Shown here: piece by piece, positions 5,441 through 6,743 of the stretch
Numbering within the stretch: the first letter of the stretch is position 1
Layout of the letters: the number at the start of each line of letters is the position of its first letter
NCBI GenBank assembly: GCA_028290325.1
Contig: JAQGJY010000404.1
Coordinates: forward strand, 1 to 6,743
Length of the DNA stretch: 6,743 bases
Direction: 5' to 3'
Source: Tardiphaga sp.
GTDB taxonomy: Bacteria > Pseudomonadota > Alphaproteobacteria > Rhizobiales > Xanthobacteraceae
Made by a program: the position numbers and the translations under genes
The notes under the pieces: generated by a model
Seen by the model: only the letters and a program-made list of their open reading frames with translations
The model's database searches: none
Told to the model about the DNA's origin: nothing

Positions 5441-6743
5441 ATGAACATCCAGACGCCGATTACGCAGACTGACAAGCCGCCGTTCCGCAAGGTCAACTGG
5501 CTGCCGCGCGAAATCGATATCGACCGCCGCGCCGATGGCGTCGTCGTGCTGAAATCGCGCATTCCATTGATGGCCTATGAGACGCATATCCCAGCCTCGC
5601 TGGCGAAATGGGCGGCGTCGCATCCGGATCGGATCTGGCTGGCGCAGCGCGGCCCCGATCGCGCATGGCGCGAGGTGTCTTATGCCGAGGCCAAGCGCAC
5701 CGTCGATGCGCTGACGCAGGCGCTGCTCGACATGAAACTGCCCGAGGGCGCGCCGGTCGCGATCCTGTCCGGCAATTCGATCGAGCACGCGCTGATGACG
5801 CAGGCCGCGATGCAGGCCCGGCTGCCGGCGGCCCCGGTCTCGCCGGCCTATTCGCTGATGAGCCAGGATCACGCCAAGCTGAAATATCTGTTCGGTCTCA
5901 TCAAGCCGAAGGTCGTGATGGTGCAGGATGGCCCGACCTTCACGAAGGCGCTGCACGCGCTCGATTTGACGAACGTCAAAGTTATTCACGTGGCGCGGCC
6001 CTGCGACGGCATTCCGAGTCAGTCCTTCGCCGATCTCGCGCGAACGCCGGTCACGTCGGCGGTCGGAAATTCCATCGCCGCGATCACCGGCGATACCGTC
6101 GGCAAATTGCTGTTCACATCGGGCTCGACCGGCATGCCGAAGGCGGTGATCAATACGCAGCGCATGATGTGCGCCAATGCGGCGATGATGATGCAGTGCC
6201 GGCCGCGCGACCCCGATGCGCCGCAATCGGTGTTTCTCGACTGGATGCCGTGGAACCACACGATGGGCGGCAACGCTCTGTTCAATCCGGCCTTGATCGA
6301 AGGCGGCGTTCTCTACATCGACGAAGGCCGGCCGATGCCGGGCCTGATTGAGGAAACGCTGAAGAACCTGCGCGAGATTTCGCCGACCTATTACGCCAAT
6401 GTGCCGGCGGGCTATGCCGCGCTCGCCAGCGCGATGGAAAAGGACGACGCGTTGTGTCGGTCGTTCTTCAAGAATCTCGGCATCATGGGTTATGGCGGCG
6501 CGCGGCTGCCGGACGATCTTTATGAGCGCATGCAGGCGCTGGCGGTTCGCACCACCGGCGAACGCATCGTGTTCTACACCGGCTGGGGTTCGACCGAGAC
6601 CTCGCCGACTTCGACTGGCACCTATTGGGACACCGAGCGCGTCGGGCTGATCGGCCTGCCGTTTCCCGGCGTCGAGCTGAAAATGGTGCCGTTCGGCGAG
6701 AAGTATGAGTTACGCCTGCGCGGCGTCAACGTCACGCCGGGCT
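5441..6743 (+). CDS. Feruloyl-CoA synthase-type AMP-forming ligase, C-terminus beyond window
   Basis: About 434 codons of a second ANL-superfamily ligase are visible. It has the phosphate loop TSGSTGMPKAV (Thr226-Lys234 and onward), the substrate-region signature FLDWMPWNHTMGGN, a YIDEGRPMPG segment, and the adenine/Mg motif GWGSTETSP (Gly381-Glu386). The PWNHTMGG and YIDEG segments and the roughly 40-residue extension before the adenylation domain match proteins annotated as feruloyl-CoA synthase. These activate hydroxycinnamic or related aryl acids with ATP and CoA. Family members are around 600 residues, so the C-terminal subdomain with its catalytic lysine is off the right edge. GAGGA at 5429-5433, seven bases upstream, supports the ATG. 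It differs strongly from the synthetase at the left of the window, so the cluster carries two non-redundant ligases. The substrate is inferred from family resemblance only. Confidence 0.9.
   Translation, partial: MNIQTPITQTDKPPFRKVNWLPREIDIDRRADGVVVLKSRIPLMAYETHIPASLAKWAASHPDRIWLAQRGPDRAWREVSYAEAKRTVDALTQALLDMKLPEGAPVAILSGNSIEHALMTQAAMQARLPAAPVSPAYSLMSQDHAKLKYLFGLIKPKVVMVQDGPTFTKALHALDLTNVKVIHVARPCDGIPSQSFADLARTPVTSAVGNSIAAITGDTVGKLLFTSGSTGMPKAVINTQRMMCANAAMMMQCRPRDPDAPQSVFLDWMPWNHTMGGNALFNPALIEGGVLYIDEGRPMPGLIEETLKNLREISPTYYANVPAGYAALASAMEKDDALCRSFFKNLGIMGYGGARLPDDLYERMQALAVRTTGERIVFYTGWGSTETSPTSTGTYWDTERVGLIGLPFPGVELKMVPFGEKYELRLRGVNVTPG

Overview
The window is a compact CoA-linked catabolic gene cluster from a GC-rich bacterium. 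Codon usage, the families present and two intergenic palindromes of a kind I remember as abundant in Rhodopseudomonas and Bradyrhizobium suggest an alphaproteobacterium of the Bradyrhizobium/Rhodopseudomonas group. That placement is an inference. I see no mobile element, tRNA, rRNA or CRISPR array.

Layout. Two genes point left: an AMP-forming acyl-CoA synthetase (1-1391, C-terminal end cut off by the window) and, upstream of it, a thiolase (1538-2710). A divergent control region (about 2711-2870) holds a good sigma70-type promoter for the thiolase, an imperfect palindrome over its -35 box, and a perfect 11-bp-arm palindrome directly before the next start codon. Four genes then point right: a TetR-family regulator (2871-3578), a short-chain dehydrogenase very like HSD10-type 3-hydroxyacyl-CoA dehydrogenases (3702-4460), a crotonase-fold protein (4579-5385, GTG start), and a second, different AMP-forming ligase of the feruloyl-CoA synthase type (5441 to the window end, C-terminal end missing).

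How the genes fit together. The set supplies acid activation (two ligases), a crotonase step, NAD-dependent 3-hydroxyacyl-CoA oxidation (SDR) and thiolytic cleavage (thiolase), with a local TetR repressor that probably responds to a CoA ester. No acyl-CoA dehydrogenase is visible. This would suit a substrate that already carries an alpha,beta double bond, such as a hydroxycinnamate-like acid, or a dehydrogenase could lie outside the window. The feruloyl-CoA-synthase-like ligase favours an aryl-alkenoate substrate, but the true substrate cannot be read from the sequence.

Most unusual points. The crotonase lacks both canonical catalytic glutamates and keeps only an Asp that aligns with one acid of dienoyl-CoA isomerase. 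The spacer before it carries nested palindromes. The divergent regulator region contains two separate operator-like palindromes.
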